Source: Bacillota bacterium (GTDB taxonomy: Bacteria > Bacillota > Clostridia > Lachnospirales > Lachnospiraceae). Taken from it: DNA of 64,000 nt. The first letter of the stretch is position 1. Every line of letters begins with the position of its first letter. The notes beneath the pieces were generated by a model. That model had not been told where the DNA came from. It did no database searches and worked only from the letters and a program-made list of their open reading frames with translations. The translations under genes were made by a program, and so were the position numbers. The stretch covers positions 1-64,000 of the forward strand of contig JAEWHR010000020.1 of assembly GCA_023387655.1 (NCBI GenBank), in the 5' to 3' direction. Shown one piece after another: positions 33,789-42,584 of this stretch.

Positions 33789-35867
33789 TTAAGATATGTT
33801 AGTAGTGTTTATAAGCCCTAGCAACCCAAGAGCTGTAAGCAGTGAATTAAATCTACTTGCAAGGCTTTCAGTTGTAACAGAGTTGGTATAAATTCTATCA
33901 ACTCTTTGTTTACTAACAGGTGTTGCACTGTAAAAACCAAGCGTGTTGCTATTAACTCTCACAGCTCCGGCTGTAAGAGTTATTTTATATAGGCTAGACA
34001 GTGTCTCACCTATATTAATATCAGATGCTCGCATGTTGATAGAGCTTGGAGTAACCCAGTTTGACGTTCCTCCCCTTCCTATGTAGATATTAGGATTACC
34101 TGTCGAACCGGTACAATCAATTACTGGATAACTGCCATAAGTAACATCATTGATACTTAGATTGGTAACGGTTATCTTGCTACAATCAAGCGTACCGGTT
34201 TTAATATTTCCACCGTCAATCTCCGTTGTGCCTGCAGTTTTTAGACTAGAGAAAGTTACGTAACCGGTAAGGTCAATACTGTTAGATATTAACGACACCG
34301 CTTTATCAGTTAATACGAAATTAGTGGACGATGTTCCGCTTTTGATTAACCACGATATTTTATTAGCTGTCTGCTCAACTGTGGAGATAGATTGATTAAC
34401 CCCATTAATTGACGTTGATACCTCGCTTCTTATTGCGGTTGCTGTTTGAGTTACAAGCGACTTATTGCTCGTTATCTTGCCATCCAAGTCAGAATAATTA
34501 CTTGATACACTGGATTGTATTTGGTTTGCCCTAATACTTAACGATGCAATGTCAGTACTAAGATTCGCATTAACCCTTGATACCGTACCACTAATAAGTG
34601 CTGCGGTTTGCCTTAGGACGGATTGGTTCTGTTCTAGCAGACCATACACTCCACCCAAACTACCATACACATCAGAAGCAAACTTACTGATAAGTTCTTC
34701 GTTATCTCGCTTGTACTCCGACCTATATCGTGTGACTGCGCCTGCGGTCTTTTTAACCGTCTCGGAAACGTTTTTGATATCTTCCTTAAGTTCAGTCAAT
34801 TTGCCCTTTAAAGTAGTTTTTAGAGTGCCAAACTCCACCTTATCAAACTTCGATGTTAGGCAATTAAATTGATAGCCTTTTACATTGGTAAGTAGATCTA
34901 ATTTCATACGTGGATGCTTGACTTTAATTATGTCGCCGACTTCGATAATGCCTTCGATATGAGCTTCAATCTCGTAATTAACTTGTGGGTACTTATGTAT
35001 ATCGATATAAGCTTGCGCTTGTGCCCTTAAATCACCTATCACAAGATTATTGTAATTGGTAATCTTTTGAGTTAGTTCATTTGTGATTTTAGTTAGTTCG
35101 GTTTTTGTGGCTTGTTGTGTATTCTGTGCATTGGTTTTTTCATTACCAAATCTCGCAATATCATCCACTACAAGAGGTATCTGTGCGGTAATTACCGCCT
35201 TTTCTTTTAGTTCTGCTTCACTGTTGCCTAGTTGTGCAAGTCTGCTTTCTAAGTCTGATTTTTCAGCTTTTAATGATACAATCGACTTATCATATGCGCC
35301 GGCCTTGGCTTGTAGTGTGATGATTCCGCTTTCTAAGCCCGTCTTTACCTTTTCGAGATCGTCAATATCTTGCTCTAGTGCTTCAACTTGCTCTGTTAGG
35401 CTTTCGGATAACTCAAACTCGATTTCCTTTTCGTATGTCTTTTGATAAGGACTTACAACGGACAAATAACCTTCTGGCAATCTAATTTCTTTATATCCAA
35501 TCGGTATCAGCTTGGTAACTACATCATCCCAATTCTCGTCAACCGTGCAATCTTTTAGGTTCTTTCCGTAGGATATGACTGCGCCCCTGTCTGCTGGAAA
35601 ACTTTGCTTTTCTTGATAACACAATAAAGCCTTAATTTCGATTGTATTTCCCACTATCGGATTGTGGATTCTGTAACCCTTCTTTCCTGCTAGAGTATCA
35701 ACTACAATCACATTATCTTGTACCAAATACTCCACATATTTCAACGGTACATCTAGTTCAAGATATTCTTCTTCATGGTTTTTTGTAATGAGTGCGGATA
35801 TTGGCTGCAGTATAATTTCACCGTTGGTTGAGTAGTTACTATCACTAGCTTTAAATACTCTAATCAT
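33789..35867 (-). CDS. Phage tail-associated protein (Tal-like)
   Basis: A 692-residue protein. The N-terminal 320 residues form the gp27-like baseplate hub of the siphovirus tail endopeptidase family (MIRVFKASDSNYSTNG, IHNPIVGNTIEIKALLCY). Two long coiled coils follow (about 155-275 and 350-510) and a small beta tip. No peptidase motif was recognised in the remainder. The ATG at 35867 overlaps the Dit stop as ATGA. It forms the tail tip with Dit. Confidence 0.85.
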   Translation of the reverse strand: MIRVFKASDSNYSTNGEIILQPISALITKNHEEEYLELDVPLKYVEYLVQDNVIVVDTLAGKKGYRIHNPIVGNTIEIKALLCYQEKQSFPADRGAVISYGKNLKDCTVDENWDDVVTKLIPIGYKEIRLPEGYLSVVSPYQKTYEKEIEFELSESLTEQVEALEQDIDDLEKVKTGLESGIITLQAKAGAYDKSIVSLKAEKSDLESRLAQLGNSEAELKEKAVITAQIPLVVDDIARFGNEKTNAQNTQQATKTELTKITNELTQKITNYNNLVIGDLRAQAQAYIDIHKYPQVNYEIEAHIEGIIEVGDIIKVKHPRMKLDLLTNVKGYQFNCLTSKFDKVEFGTLKTTLKGKLTELKEDIKNVSETVKKTAGAVTRYRSEYKRDNEELISKFASDVYGSLGGVYGLLEQNQSVLRQTAALISGTVSRVNANLSTDIASLSIRANQIQSSVSSNYSDLDGKITSNKSLVTQTATAIRSEVSTSINGVNQSISTVEQTANKISWLIKSGTSSTNFVLTDKAVSLISNSIDLTGYVTFSSLKTAGTTEIDGGNIKTGTLDCSKITVTNLSINDVTYGSYPVIDCTGSTGNPNIYIGRGGTSNWVTPSSINMRASDINIGETLSSLYKITLTAGAVRVNSNTLGFYSATPVSKQRVDRIYTNSVTTESLASRFNSLLTALGLLGLINTTNIS

Positions 35868-36529
35868 ATCCACCTACTCCTTACCAATGTCGTGACGTTT
35901 GTAACATTGCCTATAAAACTTAACACATTTTCTCCTGGTGCGAACAATGGGAACTCACCTATCATTAATCTGTTTTGCAATATATTACCCTTGTATGCTT
36001 CTTGTCTTTCTCCATCAAGAGTAATATACTCGTTAATTGTAACAGAACAACTTTTTACCCCATTCACTAACAAATCTACCTTTCCACTACCATAAATCGT
36101 AATTAATGGATTGCACATAACGTTCCCCTGGTTGATTATGATTCTTGAATTAGTTTCTTCCTCGTCAAGAGAGTACTTATAAGGTTGCACCAAAAAGGAC
36201 ACCGTGGCTTTTCTAAACCGTAGTGCCCTTTCATAGTCGATTTGATCAAGTATGTGTGCATCATAATACTTGTTTTGTTCGTTACTTAAGATTAATCTGC
36301 CTTTGCCAATTAACCAATTCATGGTATTCCAGATATCGTCTTCACTTTTGAACGCTATCTTGATTTCTTTTTCGTAATCCTTATAACCTATTTGTTCAAT
36401 GATTGCTCCATCTCTACCCTCTATTTCGGTACGGTTATATCTTTGCGGTGCCCTGATAACTGGTGGTAGATTTTCGACAATTACTTTCATATCGTCTGAA
36501 TGGACATTATTAAATATAAAATAACTCAT
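35864..36529 (-). CDS. Distal tail protein (Dit)
   Basis: A 221-residue siphovirus Dit protein. The N-terminal belt domain reads YFIFNNVHSDDMKVIVENLP, with RYNRTEIEGRDGAI and YKYSLDEE typical of the family, followed by a galectin-like C-terminal domain. It forms a hexameric ring joining the tail tube to the tip. It lies between tape measure and Tal, the universal order in this phage group. Confidence 0.9.
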   Translation of the reverse strand: MSYFIFNNVHSDDMKVIVENLPPVIRAPQRYNRTEIEGRDGAIIEQIGYKDYEKEIKIAFKSEDDIWNTMNWLIGKGRLILSNEQNKYYDAHILDQIDYERALRFRKATVSFLVQPYKYSLDEEETNSRIIINQGNVMCNPLITIYGSGKVDLLVNGVKSCSVTINEYITLDGERQEAYKGNILQNRLMIGEFPLFAPGENVLSFIGNVTNVTTLVRSRWI

Positions 36530-36543
36530 ACCGTGTCTACCTC

Positions 36544-39500
36544 CTATCTAATCATATTATTAATCGATTCACTTATAAGCTCGAAAAAACTTTTATTATT
36601 GATTTTTGCAGTAAAGGTAACATTTCGCAATGCTGCTGAGACACCTGCTTTCACTGCATATTCGATAGCCGAAGTATCAATGTTTGTTGAGGTATTCTGA
36701 TTTTGTCTATCAGTCGGTATATAAAAATTTGTAGCGGGATTAAGATTAGGTCCGTATGTTTGATACAGTTCCTTAATTTTCTTTCTCTGCTCTTCTTCCT
36801 CGTTGTACATCAATGCGTTTCTTAGTTTCTGCTCGTTCAGTTCATCCTGAGTTATTTTTTTCGCATTTTCTATCGCTAACTCCTTTTGTTCAACAAGATA
36901 CTGTCTGTATTCCTCCTGCGACTTGGTTAGCTTTTCTCGTTCGACCTCTTGGATTTCTGCAAGTTCCTCTAGCTTTACTTGTAACCGTTCTTGAGCTTTC
37001 TCTTTTGCGACTTGGTATTTTTCTTTTTCTTGATCTTCTACAGCTTTTTTCTGATTCTCTAATGACTTAATTTCTGCATCGTAGGTTTCATTGACTGTAT
37101 CTTGCCTTTCTTTCAAAATATCAACTTGTAGAGAACGCTCGGAAATAAGTTTTTCTCTTGAAATCTTTTTTTCAAACTCGGCCAGTTCCTCTTGCGCTTT
37201 AAGTCGGTCCTCTGTCGTTTCTGCTGTGGCTATTTTTGTTTGTAGTGCAATTCTTTCTTCTGCTTCTTCACGCAATTGTATTGCCCTGTTTTCGGCTTCT
37301 GTCTGATTGTTGATTTTATCTATTTCATCTTGTATTACTTTTAGTTCTTTATACCTTTTTTCATCAACAACTTTCATCTTTTCCATGTACTCATCATTGA
37401 TTAATTCTAGTTTCTTTTCATGCGCCTTCTCTAATGTTTTTAGTTCTTGATCAGATGCATCTTGAACCGCCTGCGTCTGTGCTTTCTGTGCTTTGCTAAG
37501 TGCTTTTTGCTCTCTCTTTAGTCTTTCTTCAAGAGTATTAGTTGATTCTTTATAAGCTTTTTCGACATACTTAACATAGTCATTGATGGATACTTTTGCT
37601 GTTTCGCTTACTGTATTTGCACTATCTGCCACTACCTTGCTTCCATATTCCCCAATATAATCAAGGTTAAGCTGATATTGTTTATTTAATTCATTGATTT
37701 TGGTTCTTGAAATATCTATCTGTTCGTCAAGTTCTTCTACTACGCTATTGATTTCTCTTAGACTTTTCTCACTACTAAGACTGTCAAAATTCCATCCCCA
37801 CTCATTGTACGATGCATTTTTTGCGGCTTCGCTATTCTTCTCTATAGCCTTAGTTTGTTCTTCTAACTTTTTAGTTCTATCCTCTTCCAGTCTTGCAAGC
37901 TCTTTTTCTGCTTCTAGTCTGTCCAACTCTATTTGTGCCAAGTTCGCTCCTGCAAGTTTTGTGCGTTGCAATTGTAATTCTGCTTCAATCAATTTGAGAA
38001 CTTCTGCCTCTTGCCTATTTATGGCACCAGTTTGCGCATCTATTGATAGGTTTAAGCTAGGCATCGCCTTATTAAGCTCTTCGGTAATAGCTAACAACTG
38101 CGCTTTATCACCTGCTGACTTATTTTCCTTTTCAGATAAATCAAACAAGGTTTCGGCAAGTCTCTTCGTTGCTTCGCTCTCGCTTATGATTTTTTGCTCG
38201 GATTCTTTTCTGTTTTCAATTCCTTGCCTAATTTCTTCGTTAAGTTTTCTTGATGATTCTAATAATTGCTCTGTTTCATCAGTTAGTTTCCTGGTTTCTT
38301 CTGAAGCATCGGAACTGCTTTTTGCATAAGAATATAATGCAGTTCCTAATCCAATAACAACACTAACAATAGCTCCAATTGCATTAGCCTTGCTTGCTGT
38401 ATTAAAAGCGGTTTGCGCAGTGGTCGCAGCTTCAGTCGCGGTTGTTAGCGTTTTATATGCTTTGGTTGCATAAGTGATGCCATCTGCCATTTTCTTAGTG
38501 ATAAACGCTGCTCCGATACCTTTTAATCCTGACACGATCAAGTCGGAATTCTCAACCATCCAAGTAAATCCGCTAATAATTGGTGGAAGTACATCATTAG
38601 CCAACTCTTCTCCATTGTCAGCAAGAGTGCTCATTGCTTTACTTAATAGCGGTGTAGCGGCTACTGCAATATCAGACATGACTTCTCTCATTTTAAACTG
38701 TGCATTGGAGTATTCAATAAGTTCTTTATTGCTTTTTCTGTATTCGTCGTTAACTTTGGATAGCCCAGTGCTTGCTAATACAGATAATGCATACTGTTGT
38801 CGTTCAGCTTGCGTGGTTACCGTAGATAAGTCTTTGTTAAATTCTTCAAGATTGTATCCTAGTCGTTCTAGTAACTCGCCAAATTGACCGGTAGCCTTTC
38901 CAGTGGCAAGTGTTTCTTGTAGTGCATCGGATAGTGATTCGATCTTTAATGTGTCAGGGAACTTAATTACCGCACCACTTAGCGCATTAACAACATCGGC
39001 CAAGTCATTGCCTTTGAATCCAGTTTGTAGCAAGTTGGATAATGCTTCGACATTGCTATCGGTTTCCTTTGTAATGGCATCTAAATCCCTTAACTTATCT
39101 TTTACATCATCAAACGCTGCACCTGCTAACTTAGTATTGGTTTCTAACTTCGACAAGTCTTGTCGATACTCTTCGGTTTCGGTAATAATGTCTCTTAAAC
39201 CGTTAACCATACCTTTGATGCCTTGGACGATGGCTTCGCTTGTAAGGTTTGCTTTCAATACGTCTCCAAAGCCTATGGTTTCATTCTTGGCATCCTTGAC
39301 TTCTTTCCCAAACTCATCAATTGACTTAGCGGTTTTATCTGTGGACTTCTCCGCTTCTTTCATGTACTTTTCGTTTTCATCAAGTTCACGATTAATTTTC
39401 TTTAGCTCAGCATAAGCATTATTAAGTTTTATCTGCCAATCTTGCGCCTTTTTGGAGTTCTCGCCATATTCTTTAGTGGCATCTTCAAGTGCACCTCGTA

Positions 39501-39726
39501 GTAACTTAAGCTTTTTCTCTTGCTCGGTTTGTTGCTTTGACAGGATATCATTTTTAGATTTAAGCGCATCTAAGGAGTTTGCATTGCCTTGATATTCGGA
39601 AGACACGGCTTTGAGCTCACTCTTTAATACAGCCATGGACTTTCCGACATTGCCTATAGCCTGCCTATATTCCTTTTCCCCATCTAGGGATATTTTTGCT
39701 CCTATATTCATTTTGCTATTTGTCAT
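36544..39726 (-). CDS. Tail tape measure protein
   Basis: A 1,060-residue, strongly helical protein that sets tail length. The start MTNSKMNIGAKISLDGEKEY is typical of clostridial tape measures. Long coiled coils occur at 20-140, around 470-640 and 700-1000. A hydrophobic segment near 440-465 (AIGAIVSVVIGLGTALYSYA) may insert into the host membrane. At the usual 1.5 angstrom per residue the tail would be about 150-160 nm (estimate). Confidence 0.93.
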   Translation of the reverse strand: MTNSKMNIGAKISLDGEKEYRQAIGNVGKSMAVLKSELKAVSSEYQGNANSLDALKSKNDILSKQQTEQEKKLKLLRGALEDATKEYGENSKKAQDWQIKLNNAYAELKKINRELDENEKYMKEAEKSTDKTAKSIDEFGKEVKDAKNETIGFGDVLKANLTSEAIVQGIKGMVNGLRDIITETEEYRQDLSKLETNTKLAGAAFDDVKDKLRDLDAITKETDSNVEALSNLLQTGFKGNDLADVVNALSGAVIKFPDTLKIESLSDALQETLATGKATGQFGELLERLGYNLEEFNKDLSTVTTQAERQQYALSVLASTGLSKVNDEYRKSNKELIEYSNAQFKMREVMSDIAVAATPLLSKAMSTLADNGEELANDVLPPIISGFTWMVENSDLIVSGLKGIGAAFITKKMADGITYATKAYKTLTTATEAATTAQTAFNTASKANAIGAIVSVVIGLGTALYSYAKSSSDASEETRKLTDETEQLLESSRKLNEEIRQGIENRKESEQKIISESEATKRLAETLFDLSEKENKSAGDKAQLLAITEELNKAMPSLNLSIDAQTGAINRQEAEVLKLIEAELQLQRTKLAGANLAQIELDRLEAEKELARLEEDRTKKLEEQTKAIEKNSEAAKNASYNEWGWNFDSLSSEKSLREINSVVEELDEQIDISRTKINELNKQYQLNLDYIGEYGSKVVADSANTVSETAKVSINDYVKYVEKAYKESTNTLEERLKREQKALSKAQKAQTQAVQDASDQELKTLEKAHEKKLELINDEYMEKMKVVDEKRYKELKVIQDEIDKINNQTEAENRAIQLREEAEERIALQTKIATAETTEDRLKAQEELAEFEKKISREKLISERSLQVDILKERQDTVNETYDAEIKSLENQKKAVEDQEKEKYQVAKEKAQERLQVKLEELAEIQEVEREKLTKSQEEYRQYLVEQKELAIENAKKITQDELNEQKLRNALMYNEEEEQRKKIKELYQTYGPNLNPATNFYIPTDRQNQNTSTNIDTSAIEYAVKAGVSAALRNVTFTAKINNKSFFELISESINNMIR

Positions 39727-39736
39727 CTTATCCCTC

Positions 39737-40222
39737 CTAGATTACATCATCAATGTTGACTTCTTTATCCTCTTTAATTGCTCCGATATATTTTAAATGC
39801 TGATTGTATAATGTCTGTAATTGTCCTAATGTCATTTGCCATACTTCATCTGTTGGAAATCCTAGAACAACTTTTCCAATATAAAACCAATATTCCACAT
39901 CAATAAATTGTGGTTCGTGCTTGCCTTCTTCGCTGTTTGGCTTTGGCATATCTTTAAATTTTATTTGCTCTATATATGTAGTCAGTAATAACGCACTGTA
40001 ATAGTCCACTTCAATTGGTTCAAATTCTATTTCAAGTAAAAACTTAATCAGCAACTTAACTGTGATTAGTTGATGCTTTTTATATGTTAATAAAGTCATT
40101 ATCTCGCTCATAGGTAGTTTAGTTTTGTCTTGTAACTCGTCTATAACATTAAGGGTGTATTTTATGTAGTAGGGATTTCCATCAATTTCGACTGGACTTC
40201 CTTTCGTTTTCAAATATCTCAT
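39737..40222 (-). CDS. Tail assembly chaperone, G and T portions in one frame
   Basis: A 161-residue protein. The first about 110 residues resemble a G-type chaperone (YTLNVIDELQDKTKLPMSEI). The last 45 (WFYIGKVVLGFPTDEVWQMT) resemble the T extension, which in many siphoviruses is reached by a programmed frameshift. Here both lie in one frame, and no slippery heptamer was seen. It lies directly upstream of the tape measure gene, as expected. Confidence 0.75.
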   Translation of the reverse strand: MRYLKTKGSPVEIDGNPYYIKYTLNVIDELQDKTKLPMSEIMTLLTYKKHQLITVKLLIKFLLEIEFEPIEVDYYSALLLTTYIEQIKFKDMPKPNSEEGKHEPQFIDVEYWFYIGKVVLGFPTDEVWQMTLGQLQTLYNQHLKYIGAIKEDKEVNIDDVI

Positions 40223-40239
40223 ACTACCTCCAAATAATA

Positions 40240-40259
40240 GGGAGAGTGTTACCTCTCCC
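40240..40259 (-). terminator. Attenuator after the major tail protein
   Basis: GGGAGAG and CTCTCCC form a 7-bp GC-rich stem with a 6-nt loop and a TATTATTTGG tail on the minus strand. It lies between the major tail protein and chaperone genes, and would lower downstream expression relative to the abundant tube protein. Confidence 0.65.
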
Positions 40260-40266
40260 CGATGTA

Positions 40267-40803
40267 TTAGCCAGTAATGCCTGCCTTACCGTTTAAGTAT
40301 GTCTTAGCTTCTTCTAGGGTTGCGAAGCTATTCTCATACTTCCAATTTCCATCATCGTCAAGCATGATAGTTCCCGTCATGGTTGGAGTAGAGAAAGATG
40401 TACTCTCGCCCTTTGTCTGATTGGTCTCAGATGGTTCTGCAAACTGTGTCTTTGGCAACCAAATCGCTCTAAACTTTTGCGCTCCATTCTTTTTACTAAT
40501 ACTTACAAAACCAACACCAACATAAGGATTGTTGTCGTTGCCGTTCGCCACGATTTCGCCATCTTCACCGATTTTATGACCTAGCAATTCTTTTTGGATG
40601 ATGTCGTTAAGATCGTCAACACCTAGTGTCAATGTTCCATCCCTGAACGACTTATCCGATTCAGCAACCGCATCATCTGCGTAAACCTTTGCTTCATTTA
40701 AGGCAATGGATAAGTCTGCTTGGATTGCTTTTGCAAGAATTCCCTTGCTTGGTGTTTCTCCTGCTCCTTTGTAAGCTAAATACTGTAAACCTATTTTAGC
40801 CAT
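40267..40803 (-). CDS. Major tail protein
   Basis: A 178-residue tail tube protein of the phi13 type (MAKIGLQYLAYKGAGET, LGHKIGEDGEIV, GVGFVSISKKNGAQKFRAIWLPKTQFAEP). It ends with an Asp/Gly-rich segment. It lies directly upstream of an attenuator and the tail chaperone, matching its high stoichiometry. Confidence 0.9.
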   Translation of the reverse strand: MAKIGLQYLAYKGAGETPSKGILAKAIQADLSIALNEAKVYADDAVAESDKSFRDGTLTLGVDDLNDIIQKELLGHKIGEDGEIVANGNDNNPYVGVGFVSISKKNGAQKFRAIWLPKTQFAEPSETNQTKGESTSFSTPTMTGTIMLDDDGNWKYENSFATLEEAKTYLNGKAGITG

Positions 40804-40805
40804 AT

Positions 40806-41033
40806 TTATTCCTCGCTTTCTACTGGTGTAATGTCGATAAAATATTCATTACCAACTTTTATTTGATCAGCTATCTCCTTCTTGATAAAGGATAAATTAA
40901 GGTGACCGTTTGGGCTATGTTTGAAAAATGCAATATTTTCTTCGCTTTCATCCTTGGTGATCTCCATGTGTAAATCAGAAAATCCCTCATCAAACTCTGT
41001 CTTACTTCGACACTTAAATTTACATCTAGCCAT
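40806..41033 (-). CDS. Hypothetical phage protein in the head-tail block
   Basis: A 75-residue protein (MARCKFKCRSKTEFDEGF...IDITPVESEE). It is beta-rich, with 2 bp between it and the major tail protein gene and 2 bp to the upstream gene. No family recognised. Its position suggests a head-tail joining or tail accessory protein. Confidence 0.75.
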   Translation of the reverse strand: MARCKFKCRSKTEFDEGFSDLHMEITKDESEENIAFFKHSPNGHLNLSFIKKEIADQIKVGNEYFIDITPVESEE

Positions 41034-41035
41034 GT

Positions 41036-41383
41036 CTATACCTCACTTTCTGATGGTTCATCAATTTCGCATTGGAAAATTATGTGTCTTTTCTCTGTAT
41101 CTTTTTCAATAAACTCTGTAATAACTGGATAAGAAAAGCCCGCTTTGAATAATCTCGCACGGGTTCTTTTCTTTAACTGTATGTGGTTGTAATCGAGTGG
41201 GACGAATAAATGTACTTGGATACTTGCTACATCGATTTGTGGTTCATTATCTGAAAATACAACCCCTCTATCGTCCTCATAATTAAAAGAATAATATTTA
41301 TCTTCCGTACCAGTGTAATGCCCCGGTGTTACTGGCAATCCTTCTGGATTCAAAGCATTAATAATTATTGGATTTACATTCAC
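41036..41383 (-). CDS. Tail completion / head-tail joining protein
   Basis: A 115-residue protein in the position of the tail terminator of HK97-like siphoviruses (NPIIINALNPEGLPVTPGHY, YSFNYEDDRGVVFSDNE). It overlaps the HK97 gp10-like gene by 4 bp. Its role as the protein that caps the tail tube is inferred from gene order and length. Confidence 0.75.
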   Translation of the reverse strand: MNVNPIIINALNPEGLPVTPGHYTGTEDKYYSFNYEDDRGVVFSDNEPQIDVASIQVHLFVPLDYNHIQLKKRTRARLFKAGFSYPVITEFIEKDTEKRHIIFQCEIDEPSESEV

Positions 41384-41820
41384 TCGATTTTCACCACCTC
41401 GTTAAATATTTCTTGCATCTTTTCTGCCACTTCTGACTCAGCATCCTTTAAAGCCTTTGTTAGGATTGGAATCGGTTCTTGTTCGCTTGTTCCGTATTCC
41501 AAATGAGCCATTACTTCCATGTTTCTTACAGGCTCTTTTCTTGGCCGAACAACTCCATCTTCACCCATTACTTCCTTACTCATTCCGGTTGGTCTAACTG
41601 ATACAAACCAGCCGTATTTATTTTTTATAGCCTTGGTTTTCTTAATCGAATTGACCAATATCCCTGTTCGCTTATGTTTAGCAGCTTCTTTCTTGACGTA
41701 ACTCTCTAAGATCGGCACACTCTCATTCAGTACCCTTGGTGCGATCTCTTCGTCAAAGTTCGCTAGCTTTTCTAGTTGCCTTGTGAGTCTCTCGTCAAAG
41801 TAAAAATCGAATTTTCCCAT
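41380..41820 (-). CDS. HK97 gp10-like head-tail protein
   Basis: A 146-residue protein of the HK97 gp10 family. The pattern AKHKRTGILVNSIKKTKA, then HLEYGTSEQEPIPILTKAL, with the C-terminal helix, is the family signature. It contributes to head-tail joining. It sits between the closure protein and the tail-completion gene. Confidence 0.85.
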   Translation of the reverse strand: MGKFDFYFDERLTRQLEKLANFDEEIAPRVLNESVPILESYVKKEAAKHKRTGILVNSIKKTKAIKNKYGWFVSVRPTGMSKEVMGEDGVVRPRKEPVRNMEVMAHLEYGTSEQEPIPILTKALKDAESEVAEKMQEIFNEVVKIE

Positions 41821-41824
41821 GGCT

Positions 41825-42139
41825 TCACCCGCAGACTAGCTCAACCATTGAGCCATCTTCATAAGTCCTTATAATGTCATAAGTGCCACCATCAAACTCA
41901 ATCTTTTGTGCATATAAAACTTTGTTCTTCTCGATATGCCTTGACAGTTCCCAATCCTCGGGTCTTATCTCAAATGCGATACTTGGTTTCATTCCAACTT
42001 GCATGGCAGTGTAAAACTCTGATCGTTTAATTGACTTCTTATCAACGAAAACTTCCGTCTTGACTTCTGACTTTATTGGAAATCCGTCACTGTCATTTTT
42101 TTCGATCACATATACTAGATTTGCTATATCCTTGAACAT
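41825..42139 (-). CDS. Phage head closure protein
   Basis: A 104-residue beta-barrel protein in the position of the head closure (stopper) protein, as in SPP1 gp16/HK97 gp7. It contains RSEFYTAMQVGMKPSIAFEI and YDIIRTYEDGSMVELVCG, typical of this family. It shares 1 bp with the upstream connector gene. Confidence 0.82.
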   Translation of the reverse strand: MFKDIANLVYVIEKNDSDGFPIKSEVKTEVFVDKKSIKRSEFYTAMQVGMKPSIAFEIRPEDWELSRHIEKNKVLYAQKIEFDGGTYDIIRTYEDGSMVELVCG

Positions 42140-42405
42140 CAGGTCACCACCTTATAGTCGCCACACAAAGACATGGATTGTTTTAACTTCTCATAGGCCT
42201 CTGCAAACTTATTCGAGTTTTCATCGTATCCGAAGTTAGACTTACAATACAACTTAATTGCTTGCATTGTTAACGGGTCGGCTTCATCTACGATTTCTAC
42301 ACCACTAAGAGATAAGTCAACTTTGCAAGCATCTATTAGATCTTGCACTTCCTCGTCATACGCGCTATTTTTTAGCCTTAGAACGACCTTGATTTTTTCC
42401 AACAT
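42139..42405 (-). CDS. Head-tail connector (adaptor) protein
   Basis: An 88-residue helical protein of the gp6/gp15 connector type (MLEKIKVVLRLKNSAYDEEV, DLIDACKVDLSLSG, IKLYCKSNFGYDEN). It forms the adaptor ring under the portal. The ATG at 42405 has GGTGAG about 4 nt upstream and overlaps the end of the preceding small gene. Confidence 0.82.
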   Translation of the reverse strand: MLEKIKVVLRLKNSAYDEEVQDLIDACKVDLSLSGVEIVDEADPLTMQAIKLYCKSNFGYDENSNKFAEAYEKLKQSMSLCGDYKVVT

Positions 42406-42574
42406 TCTGCTCACCACTTTCCTTTTGTGGCTTATCAATAACCTCAACTAACGTACCATTTTGGGCGGAAGATAGTTCCACCGCCCTTTTTTCTGATACT
42501 TCGAAGATTTCTCCGTATTTACGAAGTTTCTTCGATTGAAGGTCATTGAATAATCTCAATGCCTTTACTTTCAT
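42365..42574 (-). CDS. Small phage protein after the capsid gene
   Basis: A 69-residue protein (MKVKALRLFNDLQSKKLRKY...), basic, with a Lys/Gln-rich C-terminus. Such a gene often follows the major capsid gene in clostridial siphoviruses. It overlaps the connector gene by about 40 bp. No function recognised. Confidence 0.7.
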   Translation of the reverse strand: MKVKALRLFNDLQSKKLRKYGEIFEVSEKRAVELSSAQNGTLVEVIDKPQKESGEQNVGKNQGRSKAKK

Positions 42575-42584
42575 CGCCTACCTC

